NCBI RefSeq assembly: GCF_000585215.1
Contig: NZ_AONC01000015.1
Location: 31,206 to 95,205, forward strand
Source of the DNA: Imhoffiella purpurea
GTDB lineage: Bacteria; Pseudomonadota; Gammaproteobacteria; Chromatiales; Chromatiaceae
Length of the DNA: 64,000 nucleotides
Direction of reading: 5' to 3'
Shown piece after piece: positions 32,343-41,268 of the stretch. The position numbers and the translations under genes are program-made. Each line of letters begins with the position of its first letter. Positions within the stretch are counted from its first letter, which is position 1. The notes below the pieces were generated by a model, which searched no databases, was not told the origin of the DNA, and saw only the letters and a list, made by a program, of their open reading frames with translations.

Positions 32343-33584
32343 GTGAGCTTACGAGGCTCGAACACCGATGGCATTTTGGGAAGCCTGAAGGCGCATTGGC
32401 CGCCGTTGGCGATCGCCGCGTTGCTGGTGACGCTGTCGCTTCTGCTGCCGGCCTTCGTGCCGAACTGGTTGGGAACGATCCTGGTCACGCTCGTCTGGAT
32501 CATTCATGTCGGCCTGCGTGGCAGGCTCACCGACCAGCCGGATGACGACGTTCGATTCGCCAATGTCACGGGGACCGCGACCAACCGTCAGGGAGAGCGC
32601 GAATTGTGGGATCTGGTGGTGGAGACGGATCGTCTGGTCGGTCCGCAAATGGTCGAGCTGCGCGATCTGATCTCCCAGGCCACCTCCCTGATCGGTCATG
32701 CCGTGGAGGATCTGCAGTCCAGCTTTCGCGGATTGTCCGACGAATCCCATGCCCAGAAGGATCTGGTCCTCAATCTGGTCTCGCGCCGATCCTCTGGCGA
32801 CGGATCCGAGCATCACAGCGATCTGATCGACGTGAACGCCTTCCTGTCCTCCAACAGCGACCTTCTGTCCGAGAACGTGGATCGTCTGATCGACATGGGC
32901 AAACACAGCGTGCAGGTCGCCCACCAGATCGACGATCTCTCGTCTCTGATGAGCGAGATCTTCATCCAGCTGGAAGGGGCGAAGCGGATCGCCCGTCAGA
33001 CCAATCTGCTCGCGCTCAATGCCGCGATCGAGGCATCCAGGGCCGGCGAGGCAGGCCGGGGATTCGCCGTGGTCGCCCAGGAGGTGCGCAAGCTCTCTCA
33101 AGACGCATCCGAGTTCAACGATCAGATCCGCGAGCAGATCGAGAAGGCGCAGGGCGTGTTCACCGTGACGCGCGATATCGTCGGCGAGATGGCCTCTCAG
33201 GACCTCAGTGCCTCGATCACGGCCAAGGGGGCCATGGACGAGATGATCACCGAGGTTCAGGGGCTCAACAACATGGTGGCCGACGGTCTCGAGCAATTGA
33301 GCACGGTCGTCCAGGGAATCCAGCGCAATGTGGATGCGGCGGTGCGTCTGCTGCAGTTCGAGGATATCGCGCGTCAGGTGCTGGGTCAGGCCATGATGCG
33401 GGTCGATTTCATGGACCGGTTCGTCGCCGAGCTGAAACAGATTCCGATGGGCCAGATGCGCTCGGAGTCGGATATCGCCGAGGCCCGCAACAGGCTCGAG
33501 ATCCTGCACCAGGAGCTGATTGCGGCGGCGCATCGTCCCGTGAGCCAGAAATCCATGAACGAAGGTGAAATCGAACTCTTCTGA
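32343..33584 (+). CDS. Methyl-accepting-chemotaxis-like protein without a sensor domain
   Basis: The 413-aa protein has a hydrophobic hairpin near the N-terminus (about residues 20-57) with almost no periplasmic part, then a long coiled-coil domain. The receptor signalling tip is recognisable as [16 protein letters not shown] and [14 protein letters not shown]. There is no Cache, PAS or HAMP domain and no CheR-binding pentapeptide at the C-terminus. GTG 32343 has AGGAGGT five bases upstream. It may sense membrane or cytoplasmic state, or act as an adaptor in the CheA array; that is inference. Confidence 0.85.
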   Translation: MSLRGSNTDGILGSLKAHWPPLAIAALLVTLSLLLPAFVPNWLGTILVTLVWIIHVGLRGRLTDQPDDDVRFANVTGTATNRQGERELWDLVVETDRLVGPQMVELRDLISQATSLIGHAVEDLQSSFRGLSDESHAQKDLVLNLVSRRSSGDGSEHHSDLIDVNAFLSSNSDLLSENVDRLIDMGKHSVQVAHQIDDLSSLMSEIFIQLEGAKRIARQTNLLALNAAIEASRAGEAGRGFAVVAQEVRKLSQDASEFNDQIREQIEKAQGVFTVTRDIVGEMASQDLSASITAKGAMDEMITEVQGLNNMVADGLEQLSTVVQGIQRNVDAAVRLLQFEDIARQVLGQAMMRVDFMDRFVAELKQIPMGQMRSESDIAEARNRLEILHQELIAAAHRPVSQKSMNEGEIELF

Positions 33585-33589
33585 GGTAT

Positions 33590-34669
33590 ATGGTGGTCAA
33601 ACCGATCCGTGTGTTGGTGGTCGACGACTCGGCCCTGGTGCGGAAGATCCTCTCCGAGATCCTCGGTCAGGCGCCGGGTATCCAGGTCGTGGGTACGGCC
33701 CAGGATCCCTATGTCGCACGCGAGAGGATCAAGGAGCTGAATCCGGATGTGCTGACGCTCGATGTCGAGATGCCCCGAATGGACGGTCTGACCTTTCTGC
33801 GGAATCTGATGCGGCTGCGTCCGATGCCGGTGGTGATGGTCTCCTCGCTCACCGAGCGCGGTGCCGAGGTGACGCTGCATGCGCTCGAACTGGGCGCGGT
33901 CGATTTCGTCCGCAAGCCGGATCGGGATCTGGCCTACGGCATCCAGGACTACGGCCGGGATCTGGTCGACAAGGTTCGCACCGCGGCGGGCGTCAAGGTC
34001 CGTCCCCTGAGCGATCGAGCGGCCTCGCCGCAGACGGCGGCTGCCGGGACATCGATCCCCAAGCGCGTCATTTCGTCTTTCCGGACCACGGACCGTATCA
34101 TCGCCATCGGTGCCTCGACCGGAGGCACGGAGGCGATCAAGGAGGTGTTGCTGAGCCTGCCCGTGGATACCCCCGGCGTGGTGATCGCTCAGCATATCCC
34201 GCCCGGTTTCAGCAGGGCCTTCGCCGAGCGCATGAACCGGCAGACCGGGCTGGTGGTGAAGGAGGCGGCCGAGGGCGACCGGGTCATGCCCGGGCATGCC
34301 TATATCGCCCCTGGCGACGATCATCTGCTGGTGGTCCGCGACGGGGCGCGCTATACCTGTCGTCTCAGCCGGGGCGAGCCGGTCAACCGGCACCGTCCAA
34401 GCGTCGACGTGCTGTTTCGGTCCGTGGCCCAGTCGGCGGGTCGGAATGCCTGTGCCGCCCTGCTGACGGGCATGGGGGCCGACGGGGCCGAGGGGCTCAA
34501 GGAGTTGCGGGCGCTGGGGGTTCACACCATCGTTCAGGACGAGGCAAGCAGTGTCGTCTGGGGAATGCCGGGCGAAGCGGTTAGACGGGATGCGGCGGTC
34601 GAGATCCTTCCGATTGGGGAGGTGGCCGGCGCCCTGCTCAAGGGGACGGCAGAGCAGCGATCCCGCTGA
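33590..34669 (+). CDS. cheB: CheB chemotaxis methylesterase response regulator
   Basis: CheB (359 aa) demethylates and deamidates receptors. The receiver domain has VVDDSALVRK and phospho-acceptor D58 (LDVEMPRMDG). The esterase domain has GASTGG (catalytic Ser), AQHIPPGF (catalytic His) and LTGMGADG (catalytic Asp). It begins five bases after the MCP-like gene and ends 28 bases before the STAS gene. Confidence 0.94.
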   Translation: MVVKPIRVLVVDDSALVRKILSEILGQAPGIQVVGTAQDPYVARERIKELNPDVLTLDVEMPRMDGLTFLRNLMRLRPMPVVMVSSLTERGAEVTLHALELGAVDFVRKPDRDLAYGIQDYGRDLVDKVRTAAGVKVRPLSDRAASPQTAAAGTSIPKRVISSFRTTDRIIAIGASTGGTEAIKEVLLSLPVDTPGVVIAQHIPPGFSRAFAERMNRQTGLVVKEAAEGDRVMPGHAYIAPGDDHLLVVRDGARYTCRLSRGEPVNRHRPSVDVLFRSVAQSAGRNACAALLTGMGADGAEGLKELRALGVHTIVQDEASSVVWGMPGEAVRRDAAVEILPIGEVAGALLKGTAEQRSR

Positions 34670-34697
34670 AGTCGTAACATATTTCAGGAGGACGTAC

Positions 34698-35003
34698 ATG
34701 GGTGTCACATCTCGTATCGACGAGAGTAAACGTATCGTGACCATCGCCGTCGATGGCCGTTTCGATTTCGCACAGCACAAGGCGTTCCGCGACGCCTACA
34801 AGGACGTGGATCCCAGGGTGATGAAATTCGTCGTCGACCTGTCCAGTGCCTCTTATCTGGACAGCTCGGCCCTGGGCATGCTGCTGCTGTTGCGCGAATA
34901 TGCCGGCGGTGATCCGTCGCGCGTGACCATCGGCGGCTGCGGAGACGACGTGCGGCGGGTGCTCAAGATCGCCAATTTCGAAAAGCTGTTCACGCTGGAC
35001 TGA
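34698..35003 (+). CDS. STAS-domain anti-anti-sigma factor (HsbA/CrsA-like)
   Basis: The single STAS domain of 101 aa has the SpoIIAA-type phosphorylation loop YLDSSALGMLL (S56/S57). In partner switching, the unphosphorylated form binds an anti-sigma factor or another target; a kinase phosphorylates it and a PP2C phosphatase restores it. The two genes that follow encode exactly such enzymes. AGGAGG (34686-34691) lies six bases ahead of ATG 34698. Clusters with this content are known as hsbRA in Pseudomonas and crsRA in Shewanella; equivalence is inferred. Confidence 0.9.
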   Translation: MGVTSRIDESKRIVTIAVDGRFDFAQHKAFRDAYKDVDPRVMKFVVDLSSASYLDSSALGMLLLLREYAGGDPSRVTIGGCGDDVRRVLKIANFEKLFTLD

Positions 35004-35014
35004 TCCTGATCGCG

Positions 35015-36766
35015 ATGATGCGACCGGACCCGATGCTTGGCTCGAGACGCGCTCTGCCCGATTCCCGGTGCTCGAATGCAGCGGCCTCCGGAGGCGGTCG
35101 TGGCGCGGCCTTGATCGTGTCTCCCGATGCTGGCGTCAGGGATCTGCTGGGCCGGATTCTGCAAGAGGAAGACTTCAGGGTTCTGCTGTCGGCCGGTGGC
35201 GAGGCGGCACTCATCTTGTTCGACCGGCAACGGCCGGACATGGTGCTCATCGACCTCGATCCGGCTCGGCCCGATGCCTTCGTGCTCATGGACCGGATCA
35301 AGCAGCTGACCGATCGTCGGTTCGTCCCCATCCTCGTCCTGGTCGGATCCTTGGATGACGCGCTCGTTCAGCGCGCCTCCGACGCTGGCGGGGACGACTT
35401 CGTGTGCAAGCCGGTGCGTCCCGGCTTGCTCAAGGCGCGTCTCGTGGCCATGGAACGGGTCCGTGATCTTCACCGCACCCAGGCCGAAAAACAGCATGCC
35501 ATCGGTGTCCATCTCGAGCGCGATCGCGAAGAGCATGAGTTGGCCGAGCATCTGATGAGCCATGCGGTGCGCAAGCGCAACGTCGCCATGGACCGATTGG
35601 GGCTGATCCAGCGTCCGGCCGAGATCTTCAACGGCGATCTGGTCTTGAGCCAGTATCTGCCGGATGGCGGGCTGAGGGTGCTGCTCGGCGATTTCACCGG
35701 ACACGGACTCGCGGCCGCGGTCGGCGTTCTGCCCGTGGCGGATGCCTTTCACGCCATGACCCGTAAGGGGATGAGCGATTTGCATCTGTTGGCCGAGATC
35801 AATCGCAAGCTCTATCAATTGCTGCCGGCCGATCGATTTATGGCCGCCTGTCTCATCTCACTGCCAGGCAGTGGGGACGAACTGCGCTGGTGGAACGGCG
35901 GCATGCCCAGTGCCTGGCTGAGAACCGCAGGAGGTTTGACCGAGCTGACCGCGCACGCCCTTCCATTGGGGATCCTGTCCGAGCTGCCGGCACAGGAGGT
36001 GCCCCGTCGCGTCCATCTCTGTGGCGGGGATCGGGTGCTGCTCATGAGCGATGGTCTGCTGGAGGCCAGCGATCGTCAGGGCGTCATGTTCATCAATGGT
36101 GCCTTCGAAGGGCTCCTGCGCTCCTGGCGCGACGAAGAGCCCATTCTACCGGCGCTCGTCGCCGCCCTGGACGCGCATTGTCGCGATACCGAACAGGCGG
36201 ATGATATCTCCGTACTGGAGATTCCGCTCGATCCCGGTCTGCTGGCGAGCGAAACCTGGCATGCGGACGGCAGCCCCAGGACTGGATGGAGCTGGTCGCT
36301 TGAATTGCGGGACGCGCGTCTTTGTCATCAACCGACACTGGAATCCGCATTGAGGCCCTTGGGCTTCCTGGACGGTCTGGAGAGACAGCTGGGCGCTCTG
36401 GAAACCATCCTGGCCGAGCTCTTCACCAATGCGCTCGAGCACGGCGTGCTCCGGCTCGACTCCTCGATGAAGGGAACCCCGGATGGCTTCGACGCCTACT
36501 ATCGCGAGCGCTCCATGCTCTTGGCCTCGGAGCTCGAGGGCTGGGTGTCCATCCATGCCAGCTATACGCCGACCGACGGCGGCGGTGGCGAGGTTCGGAT
36601 TCGCATCCAGGACTCGGGCGATGGCTTCGACGGGGGGGAGATCGTCGAATTGGGGGCCGATCCGGGCTGTACCTGGGGGCGTGGCATTCCGCTGCTCAAA
36701 CAGCTGTGCCACTCGCTCGTCTTTCATGGCAACGCCTCCGATGCCGAAGCCGTCTATCGTTTCTAG
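35015..36766 (+). CDS. Receiver-PP2C phosphatase-HATPase partner-switching protein, copy 1 (HsbR/CrsR-like)
   Basis: The 583-aa protein has three domains. A receiver comes first, with D80 and K132 kept but a degenerate DPARPDAF after the aspartate. A SpoIIE/PP2C phosphatase follows (GDFTGHG with H230, LLMSDGLLEA, DDISVLEI). The C-terminus is a SpoIIAB-like ATPase (ELFTNALEHG; DSGDGF with D533). It should both phosphorylate and dephosphorylate the STAS protein encoded 12 bases upstream, under control of the receiver. The ATPase residues look intact, unlike in copy 2. Confidence 0.9.
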   Translation: MMRPDPMLGSRRALPDSRCSNAAASGGGRGAALIVSPDAGVRDLLGRILQEEDFRVLLSAGGEAALILFDRQRPDMVLIDLDPARPDAFVLMDRIKQLTDRRFVPILVLVGSLDDALVQRASDAGGDDFVCKPVRPGLLKARLVAMERVRDLHRTQAEKQHAIGVHLERDREEHELAEHLMSHAVRKRNVAMDRLGLIQRPAEIFNGDLVLSQYLPDGGLRVLLGDFTGHGLAAAVGVLPVADAFHAMTRKGMSDLHLLAEINRKLYQLLPADRFMAACLISLPGSGDELRWWNGGMPSAWLRTAGGLTELTAHALPLGILSELPAQEVPRRVHLCGGDRVLLMSDGLLEASDRQGVMFINGAFEGLLRSWRDEEPILPALVAALDAHCRDTEQADDISVLEIPLDPGLLASETWHADGSPRTGWSWSLELRDARLCHQPTLESALRPLGFLDGLERQLGALETILAELFTNALEHGVLRLDSSMKGTPDGFDAYYRERSMLLASELEGWVSIHASYTPTDGGGGEVRIRIQDSGDGFDGGEIVELGADPGCTWGRGIPLLKQLCHSLVFHGNASDAEAVYRF

Positions 36767-36828
36767 AGGACACGCCGTCTCGGCGGTTCGTTTCCCGTGC
36801 CTTCAGGTACAGACCGACACGCCTTCAC

Positions 36829-38571
36829 ATGCAGCCAATGGATAATCGAGACACGGCAGCGGTTCGTTCGGATCCGTCCGAGCCTGGTACGGGCCGTCGC
36901 GGTCTGGTCATGGTCGTCGACGCCGATGAGGACAGCCGCGGTCAGCTCGTCGGTCTCTTGCGTTCGGAGGGTTTCGATACCCTGGAGGCCGATTCCGGCG
37001 AGGGTGCGCTCGACCTCTTCGAGACGTCTCGCTCGGACATGGTCTTCGTCGACGCGCATATGCCGGACATGGACGGCTACGAGACCTCGCGATATTTGAA
37101 GACGATGGCCGGGGATGCCTTCCTTCCCGTGGTTCTCACCTTCTGCGCCGAGGATGACGAGACGCTGCTCGCCTGTGTCAGGTCCGGCGGCGACGATTTT
37201 CTGCTCAGGCCCTACGACAGCCTGTTGCTGCGGATGCGTATTCTGGCCATGGAGCGCATGCGCGATCTGCAATGCGCCATCCTGGCCAGCAGTGCGCCGC
37301 TCGCCCAGCTGCTCGACCGCGAATATCAGGAGCAGGTCCTGGCCGAACGCGTCTTCAGTCGCGCCATCCGCAACCGCAATGTCATGAGCGACCTGATCGC
37401 GGTCCTGCAGCGGTCGTCCGCGCTCTTCTGTGGCGATCTGGTGCTGACTCAGCATCTGCCCGACGGCGGTCTACGCGTTCTCATCGGGGATTTCACCGGA
37501 CAGGGTCTTGCCGCCACGATCGGGGCCTTGCCGGTGGCCGAGGCATTTCATGCCATGACGGCCAAGGGGGTGGACGACGAGGAGGTCCTGAGCGAGATCA
37601 ACGGCAAGCTGTATGAGCTGCTGCCGCAGGATCGTTTCATGTCGGCCACGCTCATCTCCGTTCCGGGGAGCGGCCGCTATCTCCATTGGTGGAACGGAGG
37701 CATGCCGAGCGCCTGGCTGCGGACCGCCGAGGGGCTTTACGAGCTTTCATCGCACGCGGTTTCGCTGGGCGTATTGCCCCGGCTGCCCAAGGGCGACGTC
37801 CCGCGCAGGATCAGCGTCAGGCCCGGAGATGGACTCCTGATCTTCAGCGACGGCCTGCTCGAGGCGAGAGACGTCGAGGGGCGCAGCTTCGATGAGCGCT
37901 GTTTCCGTTCGGTGCTCTCGGGTTGGCAGCATCGTCGACAGGTCTTTCCCGCCCTGGCCGAAGCGCTCGAGCGTCATTGCGAGGGCGTGGATCAGCCCGA
38001 CGATATCGCGATGCTCGAGATTCCCCTGGAAAGCCATCTCTTCTCGATTCCAGAACCCATTCACTGTCAGCTGCCGGAGGGCGGCTGGACCTGGTCCATC
38101 GAATTGCGCGGCGAGCATCTGGGGCCGCTGCACGCGGTGGATTCGCTGCTGCGTCCGCTAGGGCTGGTCGATGGGCTGGAGACGCATCTTCCGGTCCTCG
38201 AAACCATCGTCGGCGAGCTCTATGCCAATGCGCTCGAGCATGGATTGTCGATCGTTCCCGTCGCGGTCAAGGTTGCGCCGAATGCGCTTGCTGCGGGGGA
38301 GGAGGCGTTCAGGGAGCTCCCCGCGAATCCTCTCGGCGACGGTTGGATTCGGATTCGGATCCGCTATCTCCCATGTGCGGATGGAGGCGGCTTCTCCGTG
38401 TGCGTGGAGCACAGCGGAAAGGGGTTCGACTGCTGTCCCGACGAGGCAGGACTGTGTCTGCCGCCCCAGCCCTGGGGGGAGGGGCTGGTGCTGTTGCATG
38501 GCTTGTGCGAATCGCTCAGCTACAGCCAGGAGGGGCGCCGAGCGGATGCCTTCTATCGCTGGTGGTCATGA
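36829..38571 (+). CDS. Receiver-PP2C phosphatase-HATPase partner-switching protein, copy 2
   Basis: This 580-aa paralogue of the preceding gene has the same domain order and long matching blocks (WWNGGMPSAWLRTA; GDL-x4-LPDGGLRVL). The receiver looks better preserved around D75 (VDAHMPDMDG) but has R127 where the conserved lysine is expected. The phosphatase has GDFTGQG (Q225 for His) with the other metal aspartates kept. In the ATPase, the adenine-binding Asp of DxGxG is His (HSGKGF, H528), so kinase activity is doubtful. It may act as a dedicated phosphatase. The reading frame is open much further upstream, but the homology begins near 36829. Confidence 0.88.
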   Translation: MQPMDNRDTAAVRSDPSEPGTGRRGLVMVVDADEDSRGQLVGLLRSEGFDTLEADSGEGALDLFETSRSDMVFVDAHMPDMDGYETSRYLKTMAGDAFLPVVLTFCAEDDETLLACVRSGGDDFLLRPYDSLLLRMRILAMERMRDLQCAILASSAPLAQLLDREYQEQVLAERVFSRAIRNRNVMSDLIAVLQRSSALFCGDLVLTQHLPDGGLRVLIGDFTGQGLAATIGALPVAEAFHAMTAKGVDDEEVLSEINGKLYELLPQDRFMSATLISVPGSGRYLHWWNGGMPSAWLRTAEGLYELSSHAVSLGVLPRLPKGDVPRRISVRPGDGLLIFSDGLLEARDVEGRSFDERCFRSVLSGWQHRRQVFPALAEALERHCEGVDQPDDIAMLEIPLESHLFSIPEPIHCQLPEGGWTWSIELRGEHLGPLHAVDSLLRPLGLVDGLETHLPVLETIVGELYANALEHGLSIVPVAVKVAPNALAAGEEAFRELPANPLGDGWIRIRIRYLPCADGGGFSVCVEHSGKGFDCCPDEAGLCLPPQPWGEGLVLLHGLCESLSYSQEGRRADAFYRWWS

Positions 38572-38660
38572 GCCGGGGCGCCGCTCGCATCCTCTGGCCA
38601 TCCATGGCCTGGACCTGGAGAAACACGACATTCCGCGTGGCTCCAGTGGCTGAATTCCGA

Positions 38661-39077
38661 TTATTGGATGATGAACCCGGTGAAATAGATGGCGCTGATC
38701 ACGCCTCTTCCCGTGGTCCGCAGCAGCGAGTCGCGCAGATCGGCCAGCAGCTCCGCGCGCAGATCGTCGCGTTGCTGGGTCGTCTGCATCTGATCGGCCG
38801 AGCGTCCGCCGAGCAGGCTGATCAGACGATCCCGGACGAGCGGCATATTGTGCTCGAGCAGTTCGGCTTCCTCCGCCGTTTCCACCAGACACTGGATATC
38901 GATCTTCAGGTACTGGGAGCGGCGCGTGCTGGCGAGATTGACGATGATAGCGGGCTTGAGCTCGATATAGCCCGGATAGGTTTTGGGTGCGTCATCCCCG
39001 CTGGCGTGTCCGAGCATGGGGAGCAGGCAGAGCAGGATGATCGGCAGGATATGGAGTCGACGGTCGGTAAAGCGCAT
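38661..39077 (-). CDS. FliL-like protein with a signal peptide
   Basis: The 138-aa product starts with a signal peptide ending near LGHAS. The rest resembles the periplasmic FliL domain: YIELKPAIIVNLA, YLKIDIQCLVE, HNMPLVRDRLISLLGGRS and a hydrophobic IYFTGFIIQ end. FliL supports stator function at the flagellar motor and is normally anchored by one helix; here the leader looks cleavable. It faces the partner-switching genes and is not among other flagellar genes. Confidence 0.8.
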   Translation of the reverse strand: MRFTDRRLHILPIILLCLLPMLGHASGDDAPKTYPGYIELKPAIIVNLASTRRSQYLKIDIQCLVETAEEAELLEHNMPLVRDRLISLLGGRSADQMQTTQQRDDLRAELLADLRDSLLRTTGRGVISAIYFTGFIIQ

Positions 39078-39292
39078 TCCGGTCTGTCCGTGTGGTCTGA
39101 GAGATTGGGGGTTGAAATGTGTCTGCTATTCCGTGCCCATGATACCCCGCTCGCGTCTCTTTGGAGTCGCTCTGGCTCGGCATCGGCCGATGTGGGAGCC
39201 CTCGACGGCGTGCGGTTTGGAGGCATGGGGCGTGACTTGCAGCCGCTCGAGCGAGGATCCGGGGTCCCGAACGCCATGGGCTTGGGCGAATC

Positions 39293-39613
39293 ATGACACA
39301 GTCGCAGGTCTCCGATAGGCGAACTCGCTCGCGAAAACCCAACGTGACCGAGGCGATGCGCCGCGTCATCGGCGAGACGCGTGCCAGGGTGCCCTTCGAT
39401 CTGCCGTCGGCTCGGGTATGCACGGGGAACTGTCAGGGCTGCTCGATGAAGCTGCTCGAATTTCTGGGGGCGGAGCTCGATGCCTGGGAAAGCCGACTGG
39501 ATGGCGGAGAAACGCCGGGATTCGAGGATCTGTCGGGACTGATTCGGACCGCGACCAGGGTCTACAGGGTGCTGGAGCGCAACGGCTTGGTCGATGGTCC
39601 AGGGCTGCCGTGA
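39293..39613 (+). CDS. Conserved small protein with CX3CX2C motif, unknown function
   Basis: The 106-aa protein has a basic N-terminus, then CTGNCQGC (CX3CX2C spacing) followed by an acidic helical C-terminal half. The cysteine spacing equals that of radical-SAM iron-sulfur motifs, but the protein is far too short for that fold, so metal or cluster binding is only a suggestion. It converges with the HPt gene, 14 bases between the stops. I recall similar unnamed proteins in gammaproteobacteria but cannot assign a function. Confidence 0.6.
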   Translation: MTQSQVSDRRTRSRKPNVTEAMRRVIGETRARVPFDLPSARVCTGNCQGCSMKLLEFLGAELDAWESRLDGGETPGFEDLSGLIRTATRVYRVLERNGLVDGPGLP

Positions 39614-39627
39614 AGGTCCGCCTCTGT

Positions 39628-39978
39628 TCAAGGCTCTACGAGACGTTTCACCTGGACCTCGACCTGAGCCAGCCCCTCGGAGCAACGCAGCGGATCGCTG
39701 GCCCGGGCCGCACGCTCCAGCGCCTCGATGGCCGCATCCAGGGCGGGTACGCCGCAGTATCGGGTGGCTCCTCGGGTCTGATGGGCATACTCGGCCAGGC
39801 CGGGCCAATCGGATTCGCCCAGACAGGCACGCAAGGACTCGATCTCGGCCGGAAGGCCCATGATCAGGGCCTCGAACAGCTCGGCTGCGAGTGCGGCATC
39901 GTCTCCCGCGCTCTCCAGCGCGGATTCCTCGTCGCGAGCGCTCAAGCTGTCGAACTGGGAAACGGGGTTCGGGCTCAC
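39628..39978 (-). CDS. Stand-alone HPt (histidine phosphotransfer) protein
   Basis: The 116-aa product is a four-helix HPt domain with the phospho-acceptor in YAHQTRGATRYCGVPAL, closest by eye to the HPt domain at the C-terminus of BarA/GacS. The start is GTG 39978, with GGAGA six bases upstream. barA/gacS often neighbour cysM and rlmD, so this may be a detached BarA HPt module; the rest of such a kinase is not in the window. It diverges from cysM. Confidence 0.78.
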   Translation of the reverse strand: MSPNPVSQFDSLSARDEESALESAGDDAALAAELFEALIMGLPAEIESLRACLGESDWPGLAEYAHQTRGATRYCGVPALDAAIEALERAARASDPLRCSEGLAQVEVQVKRLVEP

Positions 39979-40222
39979 AGCGATTCTCCGAATGGGGTCT
40001 GGATCCAGATCAATGTAGCGGCATACACGCTGAGGATCCAGTGGCGCCACGATGCTGGCGTCCGATACCGGTATTCCTCTTTCAGGTCCAGTGCCGCACC
40101 TTTCGTTATGATGCGCATCTGGGATGGCCTCGGGCCCATGGTCGGATCGGCAGGATTTGGGCCGACCACCGGGCCTTCCCGAACAGATGAAATATCTTGG
40201 ATCCGAACGCGTGGAGCATGCC

Positions 40223-41131
40223 ATGTCCAATCCGATCTCCATATTGCCTCCAACCATCGAAGAGTGCGTCGGCAATACTCCACTGGTCCGGTTGCAGCGT
40301 CTGCCCGGCCAGACGAGCAACCTGATTCTGGCCAAGCTCGAGGGCAACAACCCGGCAGGTTCGGTCAAGGACCGCCCGGCCCTGAACATGATCCGCCGCG
40401 CGGCCGAGCGCGGAACCATTCGTCCGGGAGATCTGCTGATCGAGGCGACCAGCGGCAACACCGGGATCGCCTTGGCGATGGCGGCGGCCATCATGGGCTA
40501 CCGCATGCGTTTGATCATGCCCGAGCACATGAGCGAGGAACGGCGCGGCCTCATGAAAAGCTTCGGCGCCGAGATCCTGCTCACGCCCAAGGAGGGCGGC
40601 ATGGAGGCGGCCATCGATCTCGCCAACGACATGGAGGCGCGCGGGGAGGGCATCCGGCTCGACCAGTTCTCCAATCCGGACAATCCGGCGGCCCATTACG
40701 AGACCACCGGACCCGAGATCTGGCGCGACACCCAGGGGCGGGTGACCCATTTCGTCAGCTCCATGGGAACCACGGGCACCATCATGGGGACCGGCCGCTA
40801 TCTCAAGGAGCGCAATCCGGCGGTCCAGATCGTCGGGGTGCAGCCGGACGAGGGATCCAACATCCCCGGTATCCGCCGCTGGCCCGAGGCCTATCTGCCG
40901 CGCATCTACGATCCCAAGGGGGTCGATCGCATCATCGACGTCTCCCAGTCGCTGGCCGAGCAGACCGCCCGGGATCTGGCCGCGCGCGAGGGCATCTTCG
41001 GCGGTATCTCCTCCGGCGGCGCCATGGCGGCCGCGCTCCAGCTCTCGGCCGAGGTCGAGGAGGCCGTGATCGCGGTCATCGTCTGCGATCGCGGCGACCG
41101 TTACCTGTCGACCGGGGTCTTTCCCGTCTGA
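40223..41131 (+). CDS. cysM: CysM, cysteine synthase B
   Basis: The 302-aa PLP enzyme makes cysteine from O-acetylserine, and in the CysM branch can also use thiosulfate to make S-sulfocysteine. The PLP lysine is in AGSVKDRPALNMI and the phosphate loop is ATSGNTGIALA. ATG 40223 has GGAG six bases upstream. Thiosulfate use would suit a sulfur-oxidising phototroph. rlmD follows, as in many gammaproteobacteria. Confidence 0.92.
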   Translation: MSNPISILPPTIEECVGNTPLVRLQRLPGQTSNLILAKLEGNNPAGSVKDRPALNMIRRAAERGTIRPGDLLIEATSGNTGIALAMAAAIMGYRMRLIMPEHMSEERRGLMKSFGAEILLTPKEGGMEAAIDLANDMEARGEGIRLDQFSNPDNPAAHYETTGPEIWRDTQGRVTHFVSSMGTTGTIMGTGRYLKERNPAVQIVGVQPDEGSNIPGIRRWPEAYLPRIYDPKGVDRIIDVSQSLAEQTARDLAAREGIFGGISSGGAMAAALQLSAEVEEAVIAVIVCDRGDRYLSTGVFPV

Positions 41132-41201
41132 GCATGATGGCGAGCGCGGCCGACGCGCCGCGCTCGCACCCCAGGAATCCAACTCCTCTGCAACGGCTCG
41201 G

Positions 41202-41221
41202 GACGCTTGGTCCCAAGCGTC
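41202..41221. repeat. Perfect 9-bp inverted repeat between cysM and rlmD
   Basis: GACGCTTGG and CCAAGCGTC are separated by two bases, so the site is nearly a complete 20-bp palindrome. No T-run follows. It may be an operator or a transcript hairpin. Its presence argues that rlmD starts at 41269 rather than at the in-frame ATG of 41134. Confidence 0.6.
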
Positions 41222-41268
41222 TGCTCCAGTTCCTAGAACCCTTCAACGATCAGCTGTCAGTCAATATC

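Noticed and set aside
36322..36828. Upstream extension of the second receiver-phosphatase gene
   Set aside because: It overlaps the 3' part of the first copy in another frame; homology between the copies starts near 36829.
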